Assembly (NCBI RefSeq): GCF_011605345.1 | Contig: NZ_JAAOXM010000019.1 | Location: 1-64,000, forward strand | Length of the DNA: 64,000 nucleotides | Reading direction: 5' to 3' | DNA from: Burkholderia sp. D-99 | Lineage (GTDB): Bacteria; Pseudomonadota; Gammaproteobacteria; Burkholderiales; Burkholderiaceae | In this document: positions 50,508 through 60,188 of the stretch, piece by piece | Position numbering within the stretch: the stretch's first letter is position 1 | Layout: each line of letters opens with the position of its first letter | The notes under the pieces: model-generated | Told to the model about the DNA's origin: nothing | What the model saw: the letters and a program-made list of their open reading frames with translations, nothing else | The model's database searches: none | Position numbers and translations under genes: made by a program

Positions 50508-52265
50508 ATGAAGCCTGTCGTCCGTCTCACCGCCTCCGCCACGCGTGCGCTGCCGCGCTGGCTGCTGCTCACGCTTTGCTTCGTCTATGCGGCGTTCGGC
50601 CTGTTCGGCCGCGACCCGTGGAAAAACGAGGACGCGGCGGGCTTCGGCGTGATGTGGACGATGGCCAAGGGCGGTTGGCACGACTGGCTGCTGCCGAACC
50701 TCGTCGGCAAGTACATCACGACCGACGGGCCGCTCGGCTACTGGCTCGGCGCGCTGTCGATCCGCGGCCTCGGCCCCTGGGTCGATGCGAGCAACGCGTC
50801 GCGAGTCGATACCGGCGTGCTGTTCTGCGTCGCGTGCGCATTCGTCTGGTATGCCGCCTACCTGCTCGGCCGGCGTGCCGAGGTCCAGCCGTTCAAATAT
50901 GCGTTCGGCGGCGAGCCCGAGCCGCGCGACTACGGCCGCACGCTCGCCGACGGCGCGCTGCTGGTTCTCGTCGCCTGCTTCGGCCTCGCGGAGCGCGGGC
51001 ACGAAACGACGCCGCAGCTCGCGCAGTTCGCGTGGATCGCGATGCTCGTCTACGGACTCGTGCGCGGCATCGACAAGCCGATGCAGGGCGCGCTGTGGTG
51101 GGGCCTCGCGATCGGCCTCGTCGCACTGTCCGGCAACCCGGTGCTGGTCGTCGCCCTGCTCGCCGGCACGGCCGTGCTGTGGCTCGTCACGCCCGAGATG
51201 CGCAACCTGCACCTGCCGCTGGTCGGCGTGCCGCTCGCGGCCGCGATCTTCGCGCTGTGGCCGCTTGCCGCGTTCGTCGCGGCGCCCGACGATGCCGCAT
51301 GGTTCTTCAACCAGTGGATCCACGGCAGCCTGATGCGCTTTTCGGGCCCGCCGACCGCGGTGCTCGGCTATGCGGCAAAGAACCTGCCGCTGTTCACCTG
51401 GCCCGCGTGGCCGCTCGCGATCTGGGCATGGTGGAGCTGGGCCGGCATGCGCCGCCGCGCGCACGTCGCGATTCCGCTGTCGGTCGCCGTGCCGCTCGTC
51501 GCGCTCGTGATCCTGCAGAGTCAGCAGTCGAACCGCATGTACATGCTGCTGCTGCCGCCGCTCGCGGTGCTCGCGACGTTCGCGCTGCCGACCCTCAAGC
51601 GCGGCGCGATCAACGCGATCGACTGGTTCGCGGTACTGAGCTTCACGATCCTCGGCACCTTCGTGTGGCTCGTGTGGCTCGCATCGCTCACGGGCTTCCC
51701 GCATCCGCTCGCACGCAACCTCGCGCGCCTCGTGCCCGGCTACGAGCCGCATTTCAAGATCCTGTCGTTCATCTGCGCGGTGATCGCCACGGTGTGCTGG
51801 TGCTTCCTCGTGCGCTGGCGCATCTCGCGACAGCCGAAGGTCCTGTGGCGCAGCGTCGTGCTGTCGGGTGCAGGCACCACGCTGATGTGGGTGCTGCTGA
51901 TGACGCTGTGGCTGCCGATCGTCAACTACGGCCGGACCTATCGCGATGTCGCGCAGCAGATCGCCGTGCACCTGCCGTCCGACTACGAGTGCATCTCGCC
52001 CGTGCGGCTCGGTGACGCACAGATCGCGACCTTCGCGTATTTCGGCAACATGCGCTTCGATTTCTCCGGCGACTGCGACGTGATCCTGCGCCAGGACCAC
52101 GCGGACTTCGGCGAGCCGAGCTCGATGTCGCAATACGTGTGGCGCCTCGTGTGGGAAGGCCGCCGCGTCGCCGATCGCGACGAGCGCTTCCGCCTGTACG
52201 AGCGCATCGAACGGCCGAAGGCGCCCGTCAAGCGGCGACCGCCGCGCCGTCAGCCGGCCGATTGA
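50508..52265 (+). CDS. GT-C glycosyltransferase, ArnT/PMT-like
   Basis: 585 residues from the ATG at 50508. About 12 transmembrane helices. The first periplasmic loop holds FGRDPWKNEDAAGFGVMW, with the acidic pair typical of lipid-phosphate-linked sugar transferases. The next loop has KYITTDGPLGYWLGA. The C-terminal soluble part (about 480-585) is periplasmic. The family transfers sugars from undecaprenyl phosphate to lipid A, proteins or glycans; the acceptor is unknown. The MATE gene begins 2 bp after its stop, so the two are co-translated. Confidence 0.85.
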   Translation: MKPVVRLTASATRALPRWLLLTLCFVYAAFGLFGRDPWKNEDAAGFGVMWTMAKGGWHDWLLPNLVGKYITTDGPLGYWLGALSIRGLGPWVDASNASRVDTGVLFCVACAFVWYAAYLLGRRAEVQPFKYAFGGEPEPRDYGRTLADGALLVLVACFGLAERGHETTPQLAQFAWIAMLVYGLVRGIDKPMQGALWWGLAIGLVALSGNPVLVVALLAGTAVLWLVTPEMRNLHLPLVGVPLAAAIFALWPLAAFVAAPDDAAWFFNQWIHGSLMRFSGPPTAVLGYAAKNLPLFTWPAWPLAIWAWWSWAGMRRRAHVAIPLSVAVPLVALVILQSQQSNRMYMLLLPPLAVLATFALPTLKRGAINAIDWFAVLSFTILGTFVWLVWLASLTGFPHPLARNLARLVPGYEPHFKILSFICAVIATVCWCFLVRWRISRQPKVLWRSVVLSGAGTTLMWVLLMTLWLPIVNYGRTYRDVAQQIAVHLPSDYECISPVRLGDAQIATFAYFGNMRFDFSGDCDVILRQDHADFGEPSSMSQYVWRLVWEGRRVADRDERFRLYERIERPKAPVKRRPPRRQPAD

Positions 52266-52267
52266 CG

Positions 52268-53629
52268 ATGTTCGGCGACATCCGCCGGATCGTCGGTCTC
52301 GCGTGGCCGGTGCTCGTCGGCCAGCTCGCGATCATCGCGTTCGGCGTGATCGACACCGCGATGGTCGGGCGTTACTCGGCCGTCGATCTGGCCGCGCTCG
52401 GGCTCGGCTCGTCGATCTACATATCGATCTATATCGGCCTGACGGGCATCCTGTCCGCGCTGCAGCCGATCACCGGGCAACTGTACGGTGCGCGGCGCTA
52501 TGCCGAAATCGGCGAGGAAGTGCGCCAGGCGCTGTGGCTCGCGCTGCTGCTCGCGGTGCCCGGCTTTCTGCTGCTGCATTTTCCCGAACCGCTGCTGCAT
52601 GTCGCGCACACGCCCGCCGCGCTGCACGACCGCACCGTCGACTACCTGCGCATCCTGTCGTACGGGCTGCCCGCCAGCCTCGTCTTCCGCATCTACAACG
52701 CGCTGACCAATGCAGCCGGCAAGCCGCGCCTCGCGATGATCCTGCAGATCGGCGCGCTGCTGCTCAAGTTTCCGCTCAACGTGTGGTTCATCTTCGGCGG
52801 GTTCGGCGTACCGGCCCTCGGCGGCCCGGGCTGCGGGCTCGCGAGCACGCTGATCAACTGGGCGCTTGCACTGATCGGCTACACGCTGCTCGCGAAGCTC
52901 GACGTGTTCGCGCCGCTCGCGATCTTCTCGCGCTTCTGCTGGCCGGTCTGGGAACGCCAGAAAGCGATCCTGAAGCTCGGCGTGCCGATGGGCCTGTCGT
53001 ACCTGATCGAGGTCACGTCGTACACGTGCATGGCGCTGTTCATCGCGCAATTCGGCACGACGACGCTCGCCGGCCACCAGATCGCCGGCAACATCGGCGC
53101 GGTGCTGTACATGACGCCGCTGTCGATCGGCGTGGCGGCGTCGACGCTGGTCGCGCGTGCGCTCGGTGCCGGACGCCCGGAAGAAGCGCGGCTGCTCGGC
53201 CGGCACAGCGTGATCTTCGCCTGCGGCATTGCCGCGACATACGGCCTGCTCGTGTTCGTGCTGCGACCGCTGATCATCGGCGGCTACACGCCGAACCCGG
53301 CCGTCGCCGCGGCCGCGATGCCGCTCGTCGCGATCGTTGCGTGCTACCACGTCTTCGATGCGCTGCAGGTCACGTCGGCGTTCGTGCTGCGTGCGTACAA
53401 GGTCGCGGTCGTGCCGACAGTAATCTATGCGGTCGCGCTATGGGGCGTCGGGCTCAGCGGCGGCTACGCGCTCGGCTTCGACGTGGGCGGGATCGCGCCC
53501 GTGTGGCTGACGGGCGCGCGCGGCTTCTGGTTCGCGAACACGATCAGCCTGATGCTCGCGGGCGCCGGGCTCGTGCTGTACCTGCGGCGCGTGAGTCGTG
53601 CGCACGCCTCTGCCGCCTCCGCCGCCTGA
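52268..53629 (+). CDS. MATE-family multidrug/Na+ antiporter
   Basis: 453 residues from the ATG at 52268, the start of similarity (IVGLAWPVLVGQLAIIAFGVIDTAMVGR). Twelve helices in two MatE repeats; the second begins LKLGVPMGLSYLIEVTSYT. NorM/DinF-like, exporting cationic compounds using Na+ or H+. It is coupled to the glycosyltransferase and converges with lipA, with 11 bp between stops and no terminator visible. Confidence 0.9.
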   Translation: MFGDIRRIVGLAWPVLVGQLAIIAFGVIDTAMVGRYSAVDLAALGLGSSIYISIYIGLTGILSALQPITGQLYGARRYAEIGEEVRQALWLALLLAVPGFLLLHFPEPLLHVAHTPAALHDRTVDYLRILSYGLPASLVFRIYNALTNAAGKPRLAMILQIGALLLKFPLNVWFIFGGFGVPALGGPGCGLASTLINWALALIGYTLLAKLDVFAPLAIFSRFCWPVWERQKAILKLGVPMGLSYLIEVTSYTCMALFIAQFGTTTLAGHQIAGNIGAVLYMTPLSIGVAASTLVARALGAGRPEEARLLGRHSVIFACGIAATYGLLVFVLRPLIIGGYTPNPAVAAAAMPLVAIVACYHVFDALQVTSAFVLRAYKVAVVPTVIYAVALWGVGLSGGYALGFDVGGIAPVWLTGARGFWFANTISLMLAGAGLVLYLRRVSRAHASAASAA

Positions 53630-53640
53630 CACAAGGCCCG

Positions 53641-54606
53641 CTACGCGTCCTCCAGCACGTCGGCCGCATGATATGACGACCGCACGAGCGGGCCGGCGAC
53701 GACTTCCCTGAAACCGAGTTCGAGCGCCTCGTCGCGCCACGCAGCGAACGCCTCCGGGCTCACGTAGCGCCGCACCGGCAGATGGTGTTCCGACGGCGCG
53801 AGATACTGGCCGAGCGTCACCACATCGACGTCGTGCGCGCGCAGGTCACGCAGCGTGTCGCGCACTTCGTCGTCGCACTCGCCCAGCCCGAGCATCAATC
53901 CCGATTTCGTCACCAGCCCCGGTCGCGCCCGCTTCGCCTGCGCGAGCAATTCGAGCGAGCCGCGATAGTCGGCGCCGGGTCGCGCCGCGCGATACAGCGA
54001 CGGCACCGTCTCGATGTTGTGGTTGAACACGTCCGGCCAGGCCGTCGACAGCGCATCGAGCGCACGGGCCACGCGGCCGCGGAAGTCCGGCGTCAGCACT
54101 TCGACGCCGATGCCCGGCACGCTCGCGCGCACCGCCGCGATACACGCGGCGAAATGCGCGGCGCCGCCATCGCGCAGGTCGTCGCGGTCGACCGACGTGA
54201 TCACGACGTAGCGCAGCCCGAGCGCCGCGACCGCGTCGGCCAGCCGCGCCGGCTCGTCGGGATCGAGCGGCTCGGGGCGGCCGTGCGCGACATCACAGAA
54301 CGGGCAGCGCCGCGTGCACAGCCCGCCCATGATCATGAAGGTCGCGGTGCGTTGCGCGAAGCACTCACCGATATTCGGGCACATCGCCTCCTCGCAGACG
54401 GAATGCAGCCGATGGTCACGCAGCACGTCGGCCATGTCGGCCACCGCCGCGCTCATCATCGGCCGCGCGCGCAGCCACGGCGGCTTCGGCAGCGCCGCGC
54501 CTGCCGCGGGCTCGACGCGCACCGGGATGCGCGCGAGCTTGTCGCGGCTTCTCGCGCCCGGCTGGCCGAGCGCCGTGAGGCTGGGTCGTTCGAGCGCGGC
54601 GGCCAT
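53641..54606 (-). CDS. lipA: Lipoyl synthase of the acetoin operon
   Basis: 321 residues. Radical-SAM enzyme that inserts two sulfurs into octanoyl groups. Both cluster sets are visible: auxiliary cysteines in [12 protein letters not shown] and radical-SAM CTRRCPFC. The final operon gene, it starts 2 bp after the acoC stop. A housekeeping lipA is expected elsewhere with lipB, so this is probably a dedicated copy for the lipoyl domain of AcoC (inference). The first 45 residues are variable. Confidence 0.92.
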   Translation of the reverse strand: MAAALERPSLTALGQPGARSRDKLARIPVRVEPAAGAALPKPPWLRARPMMSAAVADMADVLRDHRLHSVCEEAMCPNIGECFAQRTATFMIMGGLCTRRCPFCDVAHGRPEPLDPDEPARLADAVAALGLRYVVITSVDRDDLRDGGAAHFAACIAAVRASVPGIGVEVLTPDFRGRVARALDALSTAWPDVFNHNIETVPSLYRAARPGADYRGSLELLAQAKRARPGLVTKSGLMLGLGECDDEVRDTLRDLRAHDVDVVTLGQYLAPSEHHLPVRRYVSPEAFAAWRDEALELGFREVVAGPLVRSSYHAADVLEDA

Positions 54607-54608
54607 CG

Positions 54609-55724
54609 TCAGTCTCCGAGAAACGCGACGATCAGGCGGTTCACGTCGGCGGCCGCCTCCATCTGCACCATGTGCCCGCGGCCGGCGATCACCTCGGCAC
54701 GCACGCCTTCAGGCAAACCCTGCGCGTGCTGCGCCGGGATCACCTGGTCGCGCTCGCCCCAGATCACGAGCGTGCGCGGCGCAAGCGTCGTGAGCCGGTC
54801 GCGGAACACACGCCGCTGGGCGGCGCCGTCGAACGCGGCATTCGCGATCTTCTCGAGCGCGGCCTGCACGCCTTCGAGCCGCTTGTACTTGACGAGATCC
54901 TCGACGAGTTGCCGCGTGACCAGCGCGTTGTCCGCGAACAGCGCGCCGAGGTGCGGCTTCAGCGTGTTGCGGCTGTTGCCGGCGACGAAACCGTCGATGT
55001 AAGCGCGGTTGATGTCGGTGCCGAGCCCCGCGCTCGCAATCAGCGTCAGCGACGCGACGCGTTGCGGCGCGCGCTCGGCTGCCGCCATCGCCACCGCGCC
55101 GCCCATCGAATGGCCAATCAGGTGGGCGTGGTCGATGCCCTTCGCATCGAGGAACGCGAGCACCGTGTCGGCCAGTTCGTCGAGGCTGCCCGTCTCGACC
55201 GCCTTGCCCGATTCGCCATGACCGGGCAGGTCGAGTGCCCACACGGGCCGGTGCGCGGCGAGATCCGCGTGATTGAACAGCCAGTTGTTCAGGTCGCCGC
55301 CGAAGCCGTGGATCAGCACGGCGGGCGTGCCGGTGCCTTCGCCGAGCTTCAGGAAGCGCACCGTCCGGCCGCCGATCTGCGCCTTTTCGGGCTGCGGGCC
55401 CGCGGCTTCGTCGGAGGCCGCGCTCGGCACGAAATCGCGCTGGAAATCGGCGATCGCCGCATCGATGTCCGCATCGCTCGCATCGGTGGCCGCGACGACG
55501 CCGAGCAGCGCGCCGACCGGCAGCGTCTCGCCTTCCTGCGCGACCTGCCGGCGCAGCGTGCCGTCGAACGCGCATTCGACGCCCGACGAGATCTTGTCGG
55601 TCTCGACGTCGAGCACTTCGTCGCCCTTGGTCACGCGTTCGCCGAGCGCCTTCAGCCAGCCGTTGACCTGCCCCTGCTCCATCGACAGCCCCCACTTGGG
55701 CATCGTGATCATGTGAATCGACAT
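54609..55724 (-). CDS. acoC: Acetoin dehydrogenase E2: lipoyl domain fused to alpha/beta hydrolase
   Basis: 371 residues. The N-terminal biotinyl/lipoyl domain (about 1-80) has the modified lysine in VETDKISSG. After a linker comes an alpha/beta-hydrolase fold (about 130-371) with nucleophile elbow GHSMGG and C-terminal GRGHMVQME for the His. This fused form is typical of AcoC in acetoin systems and replaces the usual E2 catalytic domain. It accepts the acetyl group released by AcoAB and passes it to CoA. Located 4 bp after acoB. Confidence 0.95.
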   Translation of the reverse strand: MSIHMITMPKWGLSMEQGQVNGWLKALGERVTKGDEVLDVETDKISSGVECAFDGTLRRQVAQEGETLPVGALLGVVAATDASDADIDAAIADFQRDFVPSAASDEAAGPQPEKAQIGGRTVRFLKLGEGTGTPAVLIHGFGGDLNNWLFNHADLAAHRPVWALDLPGHGESGKAVETGSLDELADTVLAFLDAKGIDHAHLIGHSMGGAVAMAAAERAPQRVASLTLIASAGLGTDINRAYIDGFVAGNSRNTLKPHLGALFADNALVTRQLVEDLVKYKRLEGVQAALEKIANAAFDGAAQRRVFRDRLTTLAPRTLVIWGERDQVIPAQHAQGLPEGVRAEVIAGRGHMVQMEAAADVNRLIVAFLGD

Positions 55725-55728
55725 CGTG

Positions 55729-56733
55729 TCAGCTCCTCGTCTTCAGGACCGCCTGCGCAATCGCATCGGCGGACGGGATATACAGGTCTTCCAGCACGCT
55801 CGCGAACGGCGCGGGCGTATGCGGTGCGGTCACGAGCTCGATCGGCGCCTTCAGCGCATGGAACCCGCGCTGCGCGACGAGTGCGGCGATGTCGGTCGCG
55901 ATCGAGCAGCGCGGGTTCGCTTCGTCGACGACCACCACGCGCCCGGTGCGCTCCGCGCTTTCGAGGATCGTTTCCTCGTCAAGCGGCGACGTCGTGCGCA
56001 GATCGATCACGTCGACCTGGATGCCGTCCTTCGCGAGCCTCGCGGCCGCGTCCATCGCGAGATGCACCATCCGGCCGTACGTGACGATCGTCGCATCGTC
56101 GCCGTCGCGCATCACGTTCGCTTCGCCGAACGGAATTGCATAGGACTCCTCCGGTACATCGCCTTCTCGTGTATAGAGCAGCTTGTGTTCGAGGAAGATC
56201 ACGGGATCGTTGTCGCGGATCGCCTGGATCAGCAGCCCCTTCGCGTCGTACGGCGTCGACGGGCACACGACTTTCAGCCCCGGGATGTGCGTGAACAGCG
56301 ACGTGAGCATCTGCGAGTGCTGCGCGGCCGCGCGCAGCCCGGCGCCGTACATCGCGCGGATCACGACCGGCGTCACGGCCTTGCCGCCGAACATGTAGCG
56401 GAACTTGGCGGCCTGGTTGAAGATCTGGTCAAAGCACACACCCATGAAATCGATGAACATCAGCTCCGCGACGGGCCGCATCCCGCATGCGGCCGCCCCG
56501 ACCGCCGCGCCGATGTAGCCGCCCTCGGACAGCGGCGTATCGAGCACGCGGCCCGGAAACTTGTGGAACAGCCCCTTCGTCACGCCGAGCACGCCGCCCC
56601 ACGCGTCGTCCTCGCCCGGCGCGCCCGCGCCGCCTGCATTGTCCTCGCCCATCACGATCACGCTGTCGTCGCGCGCCATTTCCTGCGCGAGCGCCTCGTT
56701 GATCGCCTGCGAATAAGTGATCTTCCTTGCCAT
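55729..56733 (-). CDS. acoB: Acetoin dehydrogenase E1 beta subunit
   Basis: 334 residues with the transketolase-type pyrimidine-binding domain (TYSQAINEALAQEMARDDSVIVMGED) and the C-terminal transketolase domain (about 200-320). It forms the thiamine-diphosphate heterotetramer with AcoA that cleaves acetoin to acetaldehyde and a bound acetyl unit. It overlaps no gene; acoA ends 54 bp upstream. Confidence 0.96.
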   Translation of the reverse strand: MARKITYSQAINEALAQEMARDDSVIVMGEDNAGGAGAPGEDDAWGGVLGVTKGLFHKFPGRVLDTPLSEGGYIGAAVGAAACGMRPVAELMFIDFMGVCFDQIFNQAAKFRYMFGGKAVTPVVIRAMYGAGLRAAAQHSQMLTSLFTHIPGLKVVCPSTPYDAKGLLIQAIRDNDPVIFLEHKLLYTREGDVPEESYAIPFGEANVMRDGDDATIVTYGRMVHLAMDAAARLAKDGIQVDVIDLRTTSPLDEETILESAERTGRVVVVDEANPRCSIATDIAALVAQRGFHALKAPIELVTAPHTPAPFASVLEDLYIPSADAIAQAVLKTRS

Positions 56734-56787
56734 GTCTGTCTCCTGGAATGTTCGGTTCGCCGTGCCTGCCGCGGTTTCAGGCCGCGC

Positions 56788-57771
56788 TCACGGGTATGAC
56801 ACGTAGACGTCGGTCAGCAGGTCGGCGGCATCCGGCACCGGCGCGGCCTTGGCCTGCGCGACCGCGTCATCGATCAGCGCCTTCACCTGCGCGTCGACCG
56901 CGCGCAGGTCGGCGCTCGTCAGCGCTTCGGCACGCACGACACGCGTCTCGAAATGCTTCAGGCAATCCTTCTCGTCGCGCAGCTTCTGCACTTCGCCGGG
57001 CGCGCGGTAGGTCTGCGCATCGCCTTCGAAGTGGCCGAAATAGCGCGTGAACTTCACCTCGACGAGCGTCGGGCCGCCGCCGTTGCGCGCGCGCTCGACC
57101 GCCTCGCCGAGCGCTTCGTGCACCGCGAAGAAGTCGAAGCCGTCGACGATCACGCCCGGCATCCCGAACCCGTTCGCGCGATCGGCGATGTTGTCGGTCG
57201 CGACCGACCAGCTCGACGACGTCGCTTCCGCGTAGCCGTTGTTCTCGGCCACGAAGATCGCAGGCAGCCGCCACACCGACGCGAGGTTCATCGATTCGAA
57301 GATCACGCCCTGGTTCGACGCGCCGTCACCGAAGAAGCACACGCCGACGCCGCCCGTCTTCTTGTGCTTCGCCGCGAGCGCCGCGCCGCACACGAGCGGG
57401 CCGCCCGCGCCGACGATCCCGTTCGCGCCGAGCATCCCCATCGACAGGTCGGCGATATGCATCGAGCCGCCCTTGCCGTGGCAGACGCCGGTTTTCTTGC
57501 CGTAGATCTCGGCCATCATCCCGTGCACGTCCACGCCCTTCGCAATGCAATGGCCGTGGCCGCGGTGCGTGGTCGCGACGTAGTCGTCGAGGCCGAGATG
57601 CAGGATCGTGCCGACCGCGGACGCCTCCTCGCCCGCGTACAGGTGAACGAAACCCGGAATCTCGCCGGTCGCGAACTCGACGTGCAGGCGCTCCTCGAAT
57701 TCGCGGATCGTGCGCATCAGCCGGTAGGCGTCCAGCAGTTTTTCCCTGCTGAGCTGGGTCGAAACGGTCAT
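56788..57771 (-). CDS. acoA: Acetoin dehydrogenase E1 alpha subunit
   Basis: 327 residues from the ATG at 57771, with GGAGACA 4-10 bases upstream. Thiamine-diphosphate motif GDGASNQGVIFESMNLASVW plus NNGYA (GDG...NN) is clear, and HRGHGHCIAKG and CHGKGGSMHIAD are typical of E1 alpha. The frame is open far upstream but overlaps the SDR gene. With acoB it forms the catalytic E1 of acetoin cleavage. Confidence 0.96.
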   Translation of the reverse strand: MTVSTQLSREKLLDAYRLMRTIREFEERLHVEFATGEIPGFVHLYAGEEASAVGTILHLGLDDYVATTHRGHGHCIAKGVDVHGMMAEIYGKKTGVCHGKGGSMHIADLSMGMLGANGIVGAGGPLVCGAALAAKHKKTGGVGVCFFGDGASNQGVIFESMNLASVWRLPAIFVAENNGYAEATSSSWSVATDNIADRANGFGMPGVIVDGFDFFAVHEALGEAVERARNGGGPTLVEVKFTRYFGHFEGDAQTYRAPGEVQKLRDEKDCLKHFETRVVRAEALTSADLRAVDAQVKALIDDAVAQAKAAPVPDAADLLTDVYVSYP

Positions 57772-57848
57772 GTGTGTCTCCTGGGTAGGTCTGACTGCGA
57801 ATGCCGCCGCGGCCGGGCCGCGGCGACGGATTGCACGGCCTGCGGCCG

Positions 57849-58625
57849 TCAGTGGAACGTGAAGCCGCCGTCGACGTTCACGGCCTGGCCCGTCACGTTG
57901 TCCATCGTTGCGAAGAACAGCGCGAGCCGGCCCATGTCTTCCGGCGTCTGCGCGCGGCCCTGCGGAATCAGCGTCAACTGGTGCCGCTGCCACGATTCCT
58001 CGACCGTTTCGCCACCGGTCTTCCATGCGTCGGACAGCCGGTCCCACATGTCGGTACGGACGATGCCGGGGCAGATCGCATTGACGGTCACGCCGTCGCG
58101 CGCGAGCTCCTTTGCGAGCGCGTTCGTGAAGCCGACGACCGCGAATTTCGATGCGCTGTAGTGCGCGAGATTCGGAAAGCCTTCCTTGCCCGCGATCGAC
58201 GCGACGTTGATGATCCGGCCGCGCCCCTGCGCCTTCAGATGCGCGAGCGCCGCGCGGCAGCCGAGGAACGTGCCTTTCGCGTTCACGTCCATCACGAAAT
58301 CCCAGTCGCGTTCGGTCAGCTCGCCGACCGGATGAATGCTGATCACGCCCGCGCAATTCACGAGGATGTCGAGCCGGCCGAATTCGGCGAGCGCCTGCGC
58401 GACCATCGCGTCGACCTGCGCGGCCTGCGTGACGTCGACCTTCGCGACCGCCGCGCGGCGGCCGAACGCGCGTACCTCGCGCGCGGTGGCGTCGAGCGCG
58501 TCGTCGAGCAGGTCGGCCAGCAGGATGTCGGCGCCCGCGCCGGCAAGCGTCAGCGCAATGCCGCGGCCGATGCCGCGCGCGCCGCCCGTGACGATGGCGA
58601 CCTGTCCTTCGAGTGGGGCTGTCAT
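57849..58625 (-). CDS. Short-chain dehydrogenase, probable diacetyl/acetoin reductase
   Basis: 258 residues from the ATG at 58625, with GGAGA upstream. Rossmann motif TGGARGIGRG, NCAG, catalytic Ser in NVASIAGKEG and YSASK. Position between acoX and acoA suggests interconversion of 2,3-butanediol, acetoin or diacetyl, feeding the aco pathway, like BudC. Stereospecificity cannot be read. It appears to be a real insertion relative to the plain acoXABC order. Confidence 0.88.
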   Translation of the reverse strand: MTAPLEGQVAIVTGGARGIGRGIALTLAGAGADILLADLLDDALDATAREVRAFGRRAAVAKVDVTQAAQVDAMVAQALAEFGRLDILVNCAGVISIHPVGELTERDWDFVMDVNAKGTFLGCRAALAHLKAQGRGRIINVASIAGKEGFPNLAHYSASKFAVVGFTNALAKELARDGVTVNAICPGIVRTDMWDRLSDAWKTGGETVEESWQRHQLTLIPQGRAQTPEDMGRLALFFATMDNVTGQAVNVDGGFTFH

Positions 58626-58684
58626 GGCAATGTCTCCTTGATGATCGTTATGGATGTCGAAATGTCGTTCAGGAACCCGGGTAC

Positions 58685-59743
58685 TCAGTCGTGCCATGCG
58701 CCGGCATCGCGCAGCAATTGCCGCGACGACGCGTAGCGCAGCGTGCGGCCGACGTCGACCGTCAGCGGCCCGCGCCAGTCGAGCGAAATCTCGTAGCGAT
58801 CGCCGCGCGCGACCTCGATCTCGCGCTCACCGTCAAACGCGAGCGTGCCGCGCTCGAACGGGATCGCCTGCCATGCACCCGGTTCGAGCCGCTCGCAGCT
58901 GCGCATCACCACGCGGTCGACGCGGCCCGGTGCGATCGGCGCGACGAGCGGCGTGCCGGCCGTCTTGCCGTCGGCCGCGAAACGCATCGCGAGCCCGTGC
59001 GGCGCGCTGCGTTCGAGCGGCGCCCACGCGCCGCCGAGCGCGGACAGGCCGATCCCGTCCGGTTCCGCAAACGTCAGGTAGAGCGAATCGATATCGTCGG
59101 ATCCCGAGATCGCGCGGGCGCCGATGAAACGCTGTCGCGCGGCGCACACGTCGACGAGCGCGATCTCCTCGCGCCCCGGCTGCGCGCCTGCGACGCAGCG
59201 CACGACGAGCCGCTTGTTGCGCGTGAACGCGACTTCGGCCGGCACCGCGCCGGTCGCGGCGAGTCCTGCCGCGACGCCGGCGACGGTTGCTTCGCGATGT
59301 TCGGGAAACGCGTTGTTGGTGCCGGTGGACAGCGCGACGAGCGGCGTCGCGCCGCAGTGCGCGGCCACGGCGCGATGCGTACCGTCGCCGCCGAGCACGA
59401 CGATCGACGCGACTTCCATCCGGTGCAGGTACGCGGCGCCGGCCTGCGTGTCAGCAACGGTGTCGGTGATCGGCAGGTCGACGAACTCGACCTCGGGCCA
59501 GCGCTCGTGCGGCGCGACCGCACGATGCGTGTCGAGCGCGCGCAGCAGCAGCGTCGCGATGCCCGTCCGGTCGCGCAGCGTCAGCACGCGCTCGACGCCC
59601 ATCGCGCCGAGGCCGGCCAGCAGGCGCACGATCATGTTCGCCTTCTCCGCCGTCGGAAACACGGAGGCATGCGTCGTGAGGCGGCGGATGTCGCGCCCCG
59701 ATGCGGGGTTTGCGATCACGCCGACGGTAACGGGCGTCGTCAC
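58685..59743 (-). CDS. acoX: AcoX, NAD kinase-like protein of acetoin catabolism
   Basis: 352 residues from a GTG at 59743, with GGAGA 7 bases upstream; the frame is open beyond but lacks similarity. The NAD/diacylglycerol kinase-like motif GGDGTHRAVA is present (about 110-120) with ALSTGTNNAF following. AcoX is found at the head of aco operons in betaproteobacteria; its role in acetoin growth is unsettled. A -24/-12 promoter lies 134 bp upstream. Confidence 0.9.
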   Translation of the reverse strand: MTTPVTVGVIANPASGRDIRRLTTHASVFPTAEKANMIVRLLAGLGAMGVERVLTLRDRTGIATLLLRALDTHRAVAPHERWPEVEFVDLPITDTVADTQAGAAYLHRMEVASIVVLGGDGTHRAVAAHCGATPLVALSTGTNNAFPEHREATVAGVAAGLAATGAVPAEVAFTRNKRLVVRCVAGAQPGREEIALVDVCAARQRFIGARAISGSDDIDSLYLTFAEPDGIGLSALGGAWAPLERSAPHGLAMRFAADGKTAGTPLVAPIAPGRVDRVVMRSCERLEPGAWQAIPFERGTLAFDGEREIEVARGDRYEISLDWRGPLTVDVGRTLRYASSRQLLRDAGAWHD

Positions 59744-59876
59744 GGGTTCGTCTCCATCCAGTTGGCCGGCCCCGGCGCATTGGCGTACGCCGCGGCCCTG
59801 CCTGTCTCGTCCGCTGCCATCGCCGGGCGGCGGATCCTCATCGCCGACGCGACCGCGCCGACCTGTCCGTGATCTC

Positions 59877-59892
59877 TGCAAGCGGCGTGCCA
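59877..59892 (-). promoter_or_regulatory. Sigma-54 (-24/-12) promoter of the aco operon
   Basis: On the minus strand, TGGCAC, 5 bases, TTGCA, a near-perfect match to the RpoN consensus with GG and GC at the required spacing. Transcription would start near 59866, about 120 bases before acoX. The adjacent divergent gene encodes a sigma-54 activator, so the pairing is strongly supported. Confidence 0.88.
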
Positions 59893-59999
59893 TCGTGCAT
59901 GCGATGACCGTGAAACCCGTGTGCACGCTGGCGCGGCGCTCGTGGCGGCGCCCCCGATTCGCTGCCGGAAGCACGGTGCACGCGGCAATCCGGCCCGTT

Positions 60000-60188
60000 C
60001 GTCTCACCGCGTCAATGCGACGAAACGGCCATCGCGACGCCGGTGCGAGCGCGCCGCGGTGCCCGCAAACCCCGCGGTATCGCGGCGCCGCGCGAGCCGC
60101 GTCATGCCGGCCGACCTCCGCGTGTCGCACACGAACGCGTCTCAGCGACGCGAGACGGCCCGCGATACCGGTGAGACGAACGTCTCAC
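60000..60188. promoter_or_regulatory. Inverted-repeat array, candidate AcoR binding sites
   Basis: The half-site CGTCTCA/TGAGACG recurs. 60171-60188 is a perfect palindrome GTGAGACG-aa-CGTCTCAC. 60138-60157 is CGTCTC, 8 bases, GAGACG. 60000-60007 is CGTCTCAC with a degenerate GAAACG at 60022-60027. They lie about 150-310 bp upstream of the aco transcription start and 90-280 bp before acoR, as expected for enhancer sites of a sigma-54 activator. No other coding feature occupies 59744-60279. Confidence 0.65.

Noticed and set aside
49881-52133. 750-codon open frame opposite the glycosyltransferase
   Set aside because: Composition is that of an antisense shadow (Arg/Glu/His-rich); the plus-strand protein has conserved GT-C features.
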